Positions 46,152-55,430 of a stretch of 64,000 bases of DNA are shown in pieces. The notes under the pieces are model-generated. The model was not told where the DNA came from and ran no database searches. It saw nothing but the letters and a program-made list of their open reading frames with translations. How positions within the stretch are numbered: position 1 is the stretch's first letter; every line of letters begins with the position of its first letter. The position numbers were made by a program, and so were the translations under genes. Source of the DNA: Serratia odorifera (lineage in GTDB: Bacteria > Pseudomonadota > Gammaproteobacteria > Enterobacterales > Enterobacteriaceae); the NCBI RefSeq assembly GCF_900635445.1, contig NZ_LR134117.1, forward strand, positions 4,960,001-5,024,000, in the 5' to 3' direction.

Positions 46152-46524
46152 TCAGACATCATCGGGAGCAAATGACCAGTCTTCTCGCTGCGAGCTCACC
46201 ACCACCACCATCACATCCTGCGGCGACAGTTGCAGGTTTTGCTGCAATAGCGCCGCCAGTCGCTGGTAGAAACGCTGCTTGGTCGCCGCAGTACGCGCCC
46301 GCCCCACGGTAATGTAAAACAGCACGTAATCCTCGGAGCGCGGCCCGCCAAGGTAATGGGCATCATAAATCAGTTCACCGGGACGATATTGGTCAATAAC
46401 CTGAAACCTGTCGTCCGGCGGCACCTCGAACGCTTCAACCAGCGCCTGATGCAGCGAGTCCTGACAGCGTACGCAGATAGGCCGGCGTTTTACCATTATG
46501 CAGTGCGATGCGGGTAAACGGCAT
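46152..46524 (-). pseudogene. Tautomerase-family protein, one frameshift
   Basis: Small protein of the 4-oxalocrotonate tautomerase superfamily. The true N-terminus is in another frame: the ATG at 46524 reads MPFTRIALHNGKTPAYLRTL with the catalytic Pro2 expected after Met removal. An extra base near 46462 then shifts into DSLHQALVEAFEVPPDDRFQ (the frame visible from 46496). Removing it gives 123 residues. Other family motifs are YDAHYLGG and the VTVGRARTAATKQ-like stretch. It follows an AhpD-like gene by 3 bp. Confidence 0.85.
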
Positions 46525-46527
46525 GGC

Positions 46528-46860
46528 TCACTCCTCCATTTCGCGCAGGCGCGCTACCGCCGAGGCCGCCGCCGGCCAGCCGGCATAAAAAGCCAGATGG
46601 GTGATAAGCTCGGCCAACTGTTCACGGCTGACGCCGTTGCGCTGCGCCAGCTGCAAATGGAACGGCAGTTGCTCCAGCCGATTAAGCGCCACCAGCGCCG
46701 CCACGGTGATCAGACTGCGCTCACGCGCTCCCAGTTCGGGCCGCTGCCAGACGTCATCGAACAACACCGCATCGCTGAGCTGCGCCAGCTTGGGTGCGAT
46801 ATCGCCAAAGGCCTGTTGGCCGGCGCTTGATTGGGGATTAGGGGTGTTTTGCATCTGCAT
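46528..46860 (-). CDS. Carboxymuconolactone decarboxylase (AhpD-like) family protein
   Basis: Small 110-residue all-helical protein. The family core is ARERSLITVAALVALNRLEQ and REQLAELITHLAFYAGWPAA. It lacks the CxxC pair of AhpD, so a peroxidase-reductant role is unlikely; homologues with this sequence are mostly of unknown or decarboxylase-like function. It lies between a GST gene and a tautomerase gene on one strand. Confidence 0.87.
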   Translation of the reverse strand: MQMQNTPNPQSSAGQQAFGDIAPKLAQLSDAVLFDDVWQRPELGARERSLITVAALVALNRLEQLPFHLQLAQRNGVSREQLAELITHLAFYAGWPAAASAVARLREMEE

Positions 46861-46970
46861 GATGTCCTCTGGACAGTGATCGATAGCCTTACGCTACCCG
46901 TCGCCGACCGCGAGGAAAATCGGTATTTTCAGCCACCAATGATTCAGAAAAACAGGACGATTATGCGCCA

Positions 46971-47626
46971 CTACTCCAACGGGGCGACGTGATCGAAGTG
47001 CGCATGAAACAGCGCATTCAGCTCCGGCAGTTGCTCCACCCTTTCAGCAATCGCCACCAGCCGCGGGCAATGCTGAACGAACCAGCGGCGTCCCGGACGC
47101 CAATTGCACATGACCGCAATATACAAATCCAACGCGCTGAAGGTGCGCCCGAGGAACCAGGGTCCCGTATCGCTGGCGGCGGCGGCAAACGCCCGCCACA
47201 GCTGTTCGCGGTGCGGCCCGATGGTCTCCTCCAGCCGTTCCGGGATGACGGGTTTTCGGCAGCCATTTTTCCGGGTTGTCGCCATAGGTAAAGGTCGGAT
47301 AGATGGCGCAATTGATGAACATCAGCCAACGCAGAAAGCGCGGTAACATGGCCGCGCCGGCATCAGGCCACCAATTCGGCATGCGGCGCCCGGTCATGCA
47401 GCAGCAGAATAATTGCCGCGCTTTCGGTCATTATCTCGTCGTCCGGCAGGATCAGCGTCGGTACCTGCCCCAACGGGTTCATCGCCAGCAGACGGTCACG
47501 TTCGGGGCTGTCGACATCGTAGTCGACCTCTTCATAACCCCACGGAAAGCCGGTCAATTCCAGTGCGGCGGCAACGATAGTGGAACCGCAACCACGGCAA
47601 CCGAGTAATGTATAAGCCTCACGCAT
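46971..47626 (-). pseudogene. Glutathione S-transferase family protein, two frameshifts
   Basis: Three frame segments together make one GST of about 217 residues. The N-terminal thioredoxin-like domain starts MREAYTLLGCRGCGSTIVAA and includes NPLGQVPTLILPDDEIMTES with the glutathione-contacting P-T and E-S. An extra base at 47368-47369 leads into PDAGAAMLPRFLRWLMFINC. A second in the T run at 47253-47256 leads into PVIPERLEETIGPHREQLW, and the helical C-terminal domain has LGRTFSALDLYIAVM. It is upstream of the AhpD-like and tautomerase genes. The error-type indels suggest a functional gene. Confidence 0.85.
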
Positions 47627-47867
47627 GATTCCTCCGCAGACCAATAAACCGTACCGTTAACTGTAGACCACCGTTTTGGCCTTGTCCGGCAGCGAATCGT
47701 GCCTTTGGCGGCGTTTTTTTCATCATTCAACATAGAAATAAATATTCTGTCATAAATACATCACACAACCTTGGTAAAAATTCTGCGCTGCGATAAATCC
47801 GACAGCAAACCTAACAGAAATAAGCTTGATGATAAGCGTCTTTTAATAGAGAAAAGCAGGGATAAAT

Positions 47868-48965
47868 ATGAAAACGAAACTTCTTGCCGTTATTATTCCG
47901 GCACTTTTGATCGCGCCTTCGACGTACGCAGCAGAAATTTATAATAAAGACGGAAATAAACTCGACCTGTACGGAAAAGTCAAAGGGCTGCATTATTTTT
48001 CTGATGATGCTGGCAGCGACGGTGACAAATCCTACGTCCGCTTTGGCTTTAAGGGTGCCACGCAAATCAACGATCAACTGACCGGCTATGGCCAGTGGGA
48101 ATACCAGATTTCCGCCAACCATACCGAATCTGACAGCGCCAAGGACACCAAAACCCGTCTGGGCTTTGCCGGTCTGAAACTGAAAGACGTCGGTTCTATC
48201 GATTATGGCCGCAACTACGGCATTATTTATGACGTCGGCGCCTGGACCGATATGCTGCCGGAGTTCGGTGATGACGCCTACGTCAAGACCGACAACTTTA
48301 TGAACGGCCGTACCAACGGCGTCGCCACCTACCGTAACAATGACTTCTTTGGTCTGGTCGACGGCCTGAAGTTTGCCGTACAGTACCAAGGCAAAAATGA
48401 AAACGACGGCCGCTCCAGCAGCAAGGCCAACGGCGACGGTTGGGGCTTGTCATCCAGCTACGAAATCATCGACGGCTTCAGCGTCGGTGCAGCCTATGCC
48501 TCGTCCAACCGCACCACAACCCAGAAACAGGGCAGCTTCGGCAAAGGCGATAAGGCCGACATTTGGGCCGCCGGCGTGAAGTACGACAATAACAACGTCT
48601 ATCTGGCAGCGACCTACTCGGAAAGCCGTAATATTGTACCCATTTCCGGCACCGCCACCATTAACAGTTCCGCGACCTCAGTCAGCGGCTTCGCCAATAA
48701 AGCCCAGGGCTTTGAAGTGGTAGCACAATATCAATTCGACTTCGGCCTGCGTCCGTCAATTGGCTATGTGCAATCCAAAGGCAAGGATATTGAAAATCTC
48801 GGCGACGTAGACCTGGTTAAATATGTCGATATTGGCGCCTATTATTACTTTAATAAAAACATGTCTACTTACGTGGATTATAAAATCAACCAGCTGGATA
48901 GCGATAATAAACTGGGTCTGACCGATGATGATGTGGTCGCCGTAGGCCTGGTTTACCAGTTCTAA
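47868..48965 (+). CDS. OmpC/OmpF-family general porin
   Basis: Trimeric 16-strand outer-membrane channel of 365 residues. The signal peptide MKTKLLAVIIPALLIAPSTYA is followed by AEIYNKDGNKLDLYGKVKGL, the standard mature N-terminus. Typical signatures are SYVRFGFKGATQINDQLTGYGQWEY, the L3-loop region TDNFMNGRTNGVATYRN and the C-terminal VAVGLVYQF ending in Phe. It belongs to the OmpC/OmpF/PhoE class, but I cannot say which subtype. The AT-rich 220 bp upstream probably carries OmpR control. A terminator follows. Confidence 0.93.
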   Translation: MKTKLLAVIIPALLIAPSTYAAEIYNKDGNKLDLYGKVKGLHYFSDDAGSDGDKSYVRFGFKGATQINDQLTGYGQWEYQISANHTESDSAKDTKTRLGFAGLKLKDVGSIDYGRNYGIIYDVGAWTDMLPEFGDDAYVKTDNFMNGRTNGVATYRNNDFFGLVDGLKFAVQYQGKNENDGRSSSKANGDGWGLSSSYEIIDGFSVGAAYASSNRTTTQKQGSFGKGDKADIWAAGVKYDNNNVYLAATYSESRNIVPISGTATINSSATSVSGFANKAQGFEVVAQYQFDFGLRPSIGYVQSKGKDIENLGDVDLVKYVDIGAYYYFNKNMSTYVDYKINQLDSDNKLGLTDDDVVAVGLVYQF

Positions 48966-49030
48966 ACCGTCATGCATAACCACCACTGCAATTTTTAGCT
49001 ACGGCTAATTAACCTGTTCATGCATCTTTT

Positions 49031-49057
49031 ACCGGGCGGCTGCGCCCGGTTTTTTTG
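49031..49057 (+). terminator. Intrinsic terminator of the porin gene
   Basis: ACCGGGCG and CGCCCGGT form a perfect stem with a short loop, followed by seven T residues, 66 bp after the porin stop. Confidence 0.93.
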
Positions 49058-49144
49058 TTTTCTGCCATCAGTCGGCAACGCGGCTTGTCATCGCTGGCAA
49101 TCCGGTCTACATGTATAGCTTCTGTCGCCATCCGGAGTCATTCC

Positions 49145-49987
49145 ATGCACGCCACCGACGTTGAATACCATACTGCCCTGCGATACAGCAGCGATCGGCT
49201 GGCGCAAATTCTTACCCACTGTTTTGAAAACTATATCGTGCCGTTTGCCATGGAGGGCATCGCCTTTGCCAGTCGTTTCCACGCCGAAGACCTCAGCCTG
49301 AACCACAGCCTGGTGGTCACTTATCACCAACGGCCGGTGGCCCTGGCGCTGATCGCCCGTCGCGGTCACCACAGCCGGATAGCCGCCCTGTCGATTCGCC
49401 CCGAAATGCGCGGTCAGGGGCTGGGCAAGGCGCTGATGGCGCGTCTAATCACCGACGCGCGGGCACGCGGCGACCGGCAGCTTTCTCTCGAGGTGATCGA
49501 CGGTAACCATGCGGCGCTGGCGCTGTATCAACAGGCCGGGTTAGCCGTCAGCGGCACGTTACGCGGTTTTCATGCGCCACTCGACGCCGTGCCGCCTCCG
49601 CAACCGCTGCAAGAGATCGACCCACTGCTGCTGTCACGCCGCCTGATTGCGGACAACATCCTGTCATTACCATGGTTAATCGCCCCAGAAACGCTGTACA
49701 AATTAGCGGGCGGATCGCGCGCCTTTACCCTGCATTAGCAGGCGTTCGCCCTGGTGGCACCCAGCGCCGAACGATGCGCCCTGCGTATGGTTTACGTCCC
49801 GCAGGCGCTGCGTGGCAAGGGCTATGGCCGTGCGCTGCTGCAGGCGTTGCAGCACCAGTACGCGCCCTTGCCGCTAATGGCCAACGTCTACGTGCCGGAG
49901 TGCGCAGCCGGTTTCTTTACCCGTATCGGCTGGCGCGAGGAGCCGCTGCGGCAATGCGAAATGACCCTAACGCTCGGCGTGCCCTGA
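49145..49987 (+). pseudogene. Double GNAT-domain acetyltransferase interrupted by an in-frame amber codon
   Basis: The frame starts MHATDVEYHTALRYSS and encodes a GNAT domain with acetyl-CoA motif RPEMRGQGLGKALMARL. It stops at TAG (49736-49738) and then continues in the same frame as QAFALVAPSAERCALRMVYV, with a second GNAT motif VPQALRGKGYGRALLQAL, ending at 49987. Without the TAG the protein would have 280 residues and two GNAT modules. The codon could be a real nonsense mutation, a base error (for example CAG) or read-through. Unlike the other broken genes here there is no indel. Confidence 0.75.
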
Positions 49988-50005
49988 AAAGCGCCGGCGG
50001 CCAAC

Positions 50006-50524
50006 CTACAACAATTTGTACATATAGCTGGTCGCATCCAGCGTATCGCCAAGGCTGGCACGGGCATACTGCGGGATGCGCCCTGCCAGCTGGAACCCCA
50101 GCAGACGGTACAGGCTCTCCGCCGGCGAATCGCTGACGGTATCCAACACCAACAGCTGACGCTGATGCGTTATGGCCAATTGCTCGGCCTGCTGCATCAG
50201 ACGGTGGGCGATGCCCTGACGACGCGCCTGCGGATGCACCATCAGCTTGACGATCTCCGCCCGGTGGGCGCCATTAGCCGGCATCGCCAGCAGCAGTTGC
50301 ACCGTGCCGACAATGCGTTGCCCGTCCCGTGCCGCCAGCATCAACCGCTCGCCGCTGGCGATCGCCGGCAGCAGGCCGTGCCAAAATGCCGCCGCCTGCT
50401 CGACGCTGAACGGCGTAACAAAGCCAATGCTGGCGCCCTGCCAGACGCTGGCGTGCAGCACCTGTGCCAGATCGGGGATAGCCGCTTGCGCTGCGGCGGC
50501 GTCCAATTGCTGAATGTCAATCAT
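50006..50524 (-). CDS. GNAT-family N-acetyltransferase
   Basis: Acetyltransferase of 172 residues; substrate unknown. The start MIDIQQLDAAAAQAAIPDL lies immediately after the stop of the XRE-cupin gene (2-bp gap); the longer open frame upstream overlaps that gene and is a shadow. The acetyl-CoA loop is VHPQARRQGIAHRLM, and a LDTVSDSPAESLYRLLGF segment forms motif B. Tight linkage with a cupin regulator suggests it is co-regulated. Confidence 0.88.
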   Translation of the reverse strand: MIDIQQLDAAAAQAAIPDLAQVLHASVWQGASIGFVTPFSVEQAAAFWHGLLPAIASGERLMLAARDGQRIVGTVQLLLAMPANGAHRAEIVKLMVHPQARRQGIAHRLMQQAEQLAITHQRQLLVLDTVSDSPAESLYRLLGFQLAGRIPQYARASLGDTLDATSYMYKLL

Positions 50525-50526
50525 GG

Positions 50527-51096
50527 TTATGGCCTGCAAATGATAATGGTGTAATGGGCCGGCTGTGTGCCGGTAGCGTGAAACTGCGAACTGCCGGTCA
50601 GGCGATAGCGCAGGCAATCTCCAGCCTGCAGTCGAAACGGCCGCGCGTCGAGGGTCAACGTCAGCTCGCCGTCTATCATCCACAGATGGTGTTCCAGACC
50701 GTGAATCGACGGCGCGTCGTACTCGATGCGTGCGCCGGACTGTAATGTACCTTCGATAAATTCGGCCTGGTACAACGCGGTAGGCGGCGACACCGAACGC
50801 CGATGAAATCCGCTGGCGTGATCGACCCACACCGGCTGCTGTTGGCGTGATAACAACTCCGGCGGCTCATTATCCAGTTCGCTCAGCAAGCGTGACATGG
50901 TCAGGCCATATGCCGCGCACAGCGTGTTCAGCAGCGACGCCGTCGGGCTGGTTTCCATGCGCTCAATGCGCGACAGCGTCGCACGACTGATGCCGGTTTG
51001 CTGCGCCAATGCCTCCAGCGACCACCCCCGTTGCTGGCGCAATGCCACCAACCGCTGCGCCAGGCGCTGGTCAATGTCGTTCTGTATCTGCTGCAT
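50527..51096 (-). CDS. XRE-family regulator with C-terminal cupin domain
   Basis: 189-residue regulator: helix-turn-helix at WSLEALAQQTGISRATLSRIER (about residues 20-41) and a C-terminal cupin barrel (IEYDAPSIHGLEHHLWMIDGE, RLQAGDCLRYRL). HTH-cupin proteins of this size usually control small-metabolite genes and bind ligand in the cupin. It forms a two-gene unit with the GNAT gene that follows. Confidence 0.9.
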   Translation of the reverse strand: MQQIQNDIDQRLAQRLVALRQQRGWSLEALAQQTGISRATLSRIERMETSPTASLLNTLCAAYGLTMSRLLSELDNEPPELLSRQQQPVWVDHASGFHRRSVSPPTALYQAEFIEGTLQSGARIEYDAPSIHGLEHHLWMIDGELTLTLDARPFRLQAGDCLRYRLTGSSQFHATGTQPAHYTIIICRP

Positions 51097-51161
51097 GCTT
51101 ACCCCCTTAACATCTCAATTAAGAGAAATTATCTCAAATCAGGGAATTTGCAAGCGTATTT

Positions 51162-51476
51162 TCACATCATCCCGCGCAGGGTGATAAAAATCAGCATGCT
51201 GAACAGCACCACCAGCAGCATATTGCGTAGAAAGAACGCCAGAATAACCGCAAACAGCGCGCCCCAGAGGTAGGGATTTTCCGCCACGCCGCGCCAGCGA
51301 TCGTCGCTGTACATCACGATCGGTCCACAGATGGCACTCAACACCGCCGGCACCGAAAATCCCAGCAGCGTATGCATGCGTGCCGACAGCCGCAAACGCA
51401 GGCTCGGCGCCAGAAAAAAGTAACGGTTGAAAAACACCACCAGCGCCATCAGCACGATAATTAGCCACACCATCAT
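51162..51476 (-). CDS. azlD: AzlD-family branched-chain amino-acid exporter subunit
   Basis: Small hydrophobic protein of 104 residues with about four transmembrane helices (MMVWLIIVLMALVVFFNRYF at the start). It contains the AzlD-family motif VPAVLSAICGPIVMYSDD. The ATG overlaps the azlC stop by four bases. AzlCD pairs export branched-chain amino acids or analogues such as azaleucine. Confidence 0.9.
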   Translation of the reverse strand: MMVWLIIVLMALVVFFNRYFFLAPSLRLRLSARMHTLLGFSVPAVLSAICGPIVMYSDDRWRGVAENPYLWGALFAVILAFFLRNMLLVVLFSMLIFITLRGMM

Positions 51477-52174
51477 TGCGCCCCCTTACTGCAGAGCAGC
51501 CCCACCATCATTGCCGTCAGGGTGGCAATCACCAGCGCGCCGGGGATTTGATAGTGGTGCAGCACCACCGACAGCAATAGCGCGCTCAGCGAACAGGCCA
51601 GTATCGGCAAGGTGCGGATCAGCGGAACCACGATGGCGATAAAGGTGGCGGCAATGGAAAAATCCAGCCCGTAACCGTCAAGGTCGCCGAGGCTGGCAGC
51701 CGCGATCCCAAGCCAGGTGGCCAAAAACCAGCAAATATAAAACGTCAGCCCGGCACCCAGCGCATACCAGCGGTTAAAACGCGCCGGCCCTTGCTCGCCG
51801 GTCAGGGCAAACAGCTCGTCGGTGAGCAAAAAGCCCAACAGCAGTCGCCAACGCAGCGGCAGAGGCGCAACACAGTCTCGCAATCGCAGCGCATAGAGAA
51901 AATGCTGTGCGGTAATAAAAAAGGTGGAAACCAGGATCGCCAGCAACCCGGCACCGGTTTTAAGCATGCCCAGCGCCACCAACTGCGAGGCACCGGCAAA
52001 GACGATGGCCGACATGCCCAGCCCCTGTGCGGCGGTCAGGCCACTTTGCATCGCCATCGAACCGGCCAGCATGCCCCAGGGCAGCACCGCCAGACACAGC
52101 GGTAGCATCGCAACCGCCCCCTGTAACGCAGGCCGTAATATTGGCGTAGGTGTCAGTGTAACGGGATGGTGCAT
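51473..52174 (-). CDS. azlC: AzlC-family branched-chain amino-acid exporter subunit
   Basis: Inner-membrane protein of 233 residues, the larger partner of AzlD. The start MHHPVTLTPTPILRPALQGA at 52174 removes an upstream extension without homology. The family motif VFAGASQLVALGMLKTGAG is present and FITAQHFLYALRLRD follows. It is next to an AraC-type regulator on the same strand (69-bp gap), a common arrangement for azlCD. Confidence 0.92.
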   Translation of the reverse strand: MHHPVTLTPTPILRPALQGAVAMLPLCLAVLPWGMLAGSMAMQSGLTAAQGLGMSAIVFAGASQLVALGMLKTGAGLLAILVSTFFITAQHFLYALRLRDCVAPLPLRWRLLLGFLLTDELFALTGEQGPARFNRWYALGAGLTFYICWFLATWLGIAAASLGDLDGYGLDFSIAATFIAIVVPLIRTLPILACSLSALLLSVVLHHYQIPGALVIATLTAMMVGLLCSKGAQ

Positions 52175-52243
52175 GGCTCTCTCCGGCAAAAAAGAGCAGC
52201 CTAGGTGATGGAGGCGGCGCCGGTATTGCACGCCGTTGCGCAG

Positions 52244-53086
52244 TTAGCGCAGTGAATTGACGTAATCGCCGGGGGTGACGCCCATCGATTTACGAAAATG
52301 GCGGTGAAAATGGCTCTGATCGTGAAAACCGCAGGCCAGTGCGCTTTCCAGCACCCCATGCCCGCGTTTTAACATGTCGCGTGCTTTGCGCAAGCGCGCC
52401 TGGATCTGATAGGCATGCGGCGGCAAACCGGTAACCCGTTGAAACTGGCGCAGCAGATAATACGGGCTGAGCGCCACTCGATCGGCCAGTTCGAGCAGCG
52501 AGATGTCAATCTCCGGAAAGTCGTCGAGCAACGCCTTGACCAGTGCCACCTGGCGTTGCGCCCTGCTCTGCGCCGCCGGCTCAATGCGGCTTTTGCCATG
52601 GCGCAACATTAGCCAGGTCAAGGCGGAGAACAGCATGGTTTCCTTCAGCAGGCGGTTTTCCTTACCGTGCAACAGGCCAAACGCCAGCCGCAGTTGCTCC
52701 GCCAGTCCAACGTCATGCACCACCGCCTGCGGGAAATGGGGCGCGCCGCCGCCGCTGGTTTTCAGGTCACGCGCCAGAGTGGCCAGCAGTTCCGGTGTGG
52801 GATACATCGCCTGGTAGGCCCAGCCGTTTTCTGCTGCCGAGCTGCCGGTGTGGACTTCGTCAGCATTCACCAGAATGATGCTGCCGTGCGGCGCTACGTG
52901 CTCGCCGCCGGAACGGTAGAATCGCTGCGCACCATCGTCGATAACGCCAATGCAGTAACCTTCATGACTGTGACGGGAAAACGACTGGCGCAGATAACTG
53001 GCCTGCAATACCTCCAGCCCACCGAGTTCATCGAGGTGCATAAAGTGCGTTTGTTCTTGTCGTCCTGCCTGGGCTTGCCTGGTCAT
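52244..53086 (-). CDS. AraC-family regulator of azlCD type
   Basis: 280-residue regulator with an N-terminal cupin-like sensor (FSRHSHEGYCIGVIDDGAQRF region) and a C-terminal double helix-turn-helix (LLELADRVALSPYYLLRQFQ, then ALACGFHDQSHFHRHFRKSM). The ATG at 53086 follows GGAGGTAACG, which is a better site than the one five codons upstream. It lies directly upstream of azlCD on the same strand and probably activates it. Confidence 0.9.
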   Translation of the reverse strand: MTRQAQAGRQEQTHFMHLDELGGLEVLQASYLRQSFSRHSHEGYCIGVIDDGAQRFYRSGGEHVAPHGSIILVNADEVHTGSSAAENGWAYQAMYPTPELLATLARDLKTSGGGAPHFPQAVVHDVGLAEQLRLAFGLLHGKENRLLKETMLFSALTWLMLRHGKSRIEPAAQSRAQRQVALVKALLDDFPEIDISLLELADRVALSPYYLLRQFQRVTGLPPHAYQIQARLRKARDMLKRGHGVLESALACGFHDQSHFHRHFRKSMGVTPGDYVNSLR

Positions 53087-53112
53087 CGTTACCTCCGCCA
53101 ATGCCAGCTATT

Positions 53113-54567
53113 CTAGCATTGGTCGGAAGTCGGGTTTTGTACAAAATTGCTCGCGTTGTGCGGCAGATAGGCGCAACGCCAGGCAGAATAGACCGCCATC
53201 AATGGCGCCAGGGCAAACAGCAGGAACAGCCAGCGAGCGGCCGAGCTTGCGCCTGCGCTGCCACCCGGTACGTTCAGCCCTGCCAGGTTGGCTATCAGGC
53301 CAGCCAGCGCGGCGCCGAAGGCGGTGGCAAACAGTTGTACCGTGGTGATCGACGCGCCGGCGATGTCCCTGTCGCTTTCCGGCGCCGTCTGCAGTATCCG
53401 CGTCAGCAAATGCGGCCAGCCGAAGCCGATGCCAAAACCGACCAGCGTCAATGCAATAACGATCGGCGCCAGCGTCGTCCAGTGACCACCAGACGCGATC
53501 GGCATCAGCAGCCCCAATGCCAGCAAGCCTGCCATCACCAGCAGCGGCCCGCTGAAAATCGCCCGGCGAATGCCCGCACCGCGCCAACCGGAACTGAGGA
53601 TTTCGGCCAGCGTCCAGCCGGCGGCCATGGTAGCGGCAATATAACCGGCGATCAGCGGTGACTGGCCGTGCAGTATCTGCAGGAAATACGGCACGAAGAT
53701 CTCGCTGGTCATGCCGACCACCAACAGCGAAACGGTCAGGTACAGCGCTGCCTGGGTCGATCCACGCCGCAGCGCGCCCTGTGGCAGCAGGCGGGCGCGG
53801 GAATGCGCCTCACGCCGCAACAGCCACGCCATTAGCAGCAGTGCCAACGCAATGCCGCCCACGTTGACCCATAGGTTGCTCGCCAGACTGCCGGCCGAAA
53901 CGATCAACACCGAGGCCGCCAACAGTGTCAACTGCGCCAGCGGCAACGGTGCTGCCGCCTGCTGCGCTTTGCCCTTCGGCAAAATGCTGAAGGTAAACGC
54001 CGCATAGAGCACCATGATCGGCAACAGAATACCGAATGCCCAGCGCCAGGCGTGCAGCTCGGCAAAGATGCCGCCGACCGCCGGCCCGATCAACGTCGCA
54101 ATACCCCACATGGCGGACACCAGCGCCATGGCGCGTGGCCAGAGCGATTGATGAAACACCAGATTGATCATCGCATACGACAGCGCAAAGATCAGGCCGC
54201 CGCCAAACCCCTGCACGGTGCGTCCAATCAGCATCACCGGCATCGACGGTGCCAGCGCGCACAACGCCGCGCCGATGATGAAAAACAGCGACGCCACCAG
54301 ATAGGCGCTGCGGGCGCCGTAAGCACTCAGCAACCGCGCCGACAGGGCGGAACCCAGAATCGACGCCACCACGAACAGCGTGGTGTTCCAGGCATACAGA
54401 TTCAGCCCGCCGATATCCTGCACCACCGATGGCAAAATGGTAGTAGCCACCAGAATGTTGACGGCATGCAGCGCCACCCCGAGGGACAGCGCAATGGCAC
54501 TGGCGGCGTTTTTACCGGAGAACAGGTCGCTCCAGCGAGTTTCATCATCAGTTATCACGTTTATCAT
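53113..54567 (-). CDS. MFS transporter, DHA2-like (14-helix)
   Basis: Inner-membrane permease of 484 residues. The early motif LYAWNTTLFVVASILGSALS and motif C-like region GIATLIGPAVGGIFAEL fit drug:H+ antiporters of the 14-helix group. Substrate unknown. It is divergent from a SufR-like regulator across about 95 bp, which may hold the shared control region. Confidence 0.88.
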   Translation of the reverse strand: MINVITDDETRWSDLFSGKNAASAIALSLGVALHAVNILVATTILPSVVQDIGGLNLYAWNTTLFVVASILGSALSARLLSAYGARSAYLVASLFFIIGAALCALAPSMPVMLIGRTVQGFGGGLIFALSYAMINLVFHQSLWPRAMALVSAMWGIATLIGPAVGGIFAELHAWRWAFGILLPIMVLYAAFTFSILPKGKAQQAAAPLPLAQLTLLAASVLIVSAGSLASNLWVNVGGIALALLLMAWLLRREAHSRARLLPQGALRRGSTQAALYLTVSLLVVGMTSEIFVPYFLQILHGQSPLIAGYIAATMAAGWTLAEILSSGWRGAGIRRAIFSGPLLVMAGLLALGLLMPIASGGHWTTLAPIVIALTLVGFGIGFGWPHLLTRILQTAPESDRDIAGASITTVQLFATAFGAALAGLIANLAGLNVPGGSAGASSAARWLFLLFALAPLMAVYSAWRCAYLPHNASNFVQNPTSDQC

Positions 54568-54661
54568 TCCGTTTCAGCGTATCGGTGATTGAGTTAAAGG
54601 TTAGATTGCGTTAAATTTAACAAGTGTTAACTTGGAATAATTAAGGGTGAGGCGGTGAAAT

Positions 54662-55315
54662 ATGTCAAGAATTAGCTTGGAAAATGGCGAGTGCACAGCA
54701 CATTCTGTCAGCGACCGTTTATTGAAGCTCTTGAAAACCCGTGGCCCGCAACAAGCATCCGACGCAGGCAAAGCCCTCGGCACCACCGGCGAAGCCGCAC
54801 GCCAGCAGTTCGTCAAACTGGCGAAAGAGGGGCTGGTGGAAGCCAAGGCGGAAACCCGCGGCGTGGGCCGCCCGGTACAGCTGTGGCAGCTCACGCCGGC
54901 CGGTGACGCCCGCTTTCCGGACACCCATGCCGAACTGACGGTGCAACTACTGCGCACGGTACGCGACAAGCTGGGGGAAAACGCGCTGGATGTGCTGATT
55001 GAAAGCCGCGAGCAGGAAAACCGCATCAATTATATTCAGGCGATGGTGGGGGCCGCCACGCTACAGGAACGCGTGGCGCGACTGGCGGCCATCCGCTGCC
55101 GGGAAGGCTATATGGCCGAATGGTGCCAACTGCAGGACGGAACTTTCCAACTGGTGGAAAATCACTGCCCGATCTGCGCGGCAGCCAGCGTATGCCAAGG
55201 CTTCTGTCGCACCGAGCTGAGTATTTTCAGCGAGGTGCTACGGGCGCAGGTCGAACGCGTTGAACACATTCTTGCCGGTGCGCGACGCTGTGCCTATCAC
55301 ATTTCTCCCGTTTAA
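54662..55315 (+). CDS. SufR/DeoR-like winged-helix regulator with C-terminal cysteine cluster
   Basis: 217-residue regulator. The N-terminal winged helix is at ASDAGKALGTTGEAARQQF with GVGRPVQLWQLT forming the wing. The C-terminal half carries cysteines in CPICAAASVCQGFCRTEL plus Cys in MAEWCQL and ARRCAYH, resembling the Fe-S-binding cluster of SufR-type repressors. No suf operon is near. It is divergent from the MFS pump, which it may regulate. Confidence 0.85.
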   Translation: MSRISLENGECTAHSVSDRLLKLLKTRGPQQASDAGKALGTTGEAARQQFVKLAKEGLVEAKAETRGVGRPVQLWQLTPAGDARFPDTHAELTVQLLRTVRDKLGENALDVLIESREQENRINYIQAMVGAATLQERVARLAAIRCREGYMAEWCQLQDGTFQLVENHCPICAAASVCQGFCRTELSIFSEVLRAQVERVEHILAGARRCAYHISPV

Positions 55316-55430
55316 TCGGCCGCCACCGGGTGAATTAGGAACCCAAGCAGTTGTACCACTGTTGCGAGTTGTATAAGTTTACCTTTCGTCACCCTGTTTC
55401 CTGCGGTGGCGCATGCAACGAGGAGACGCA

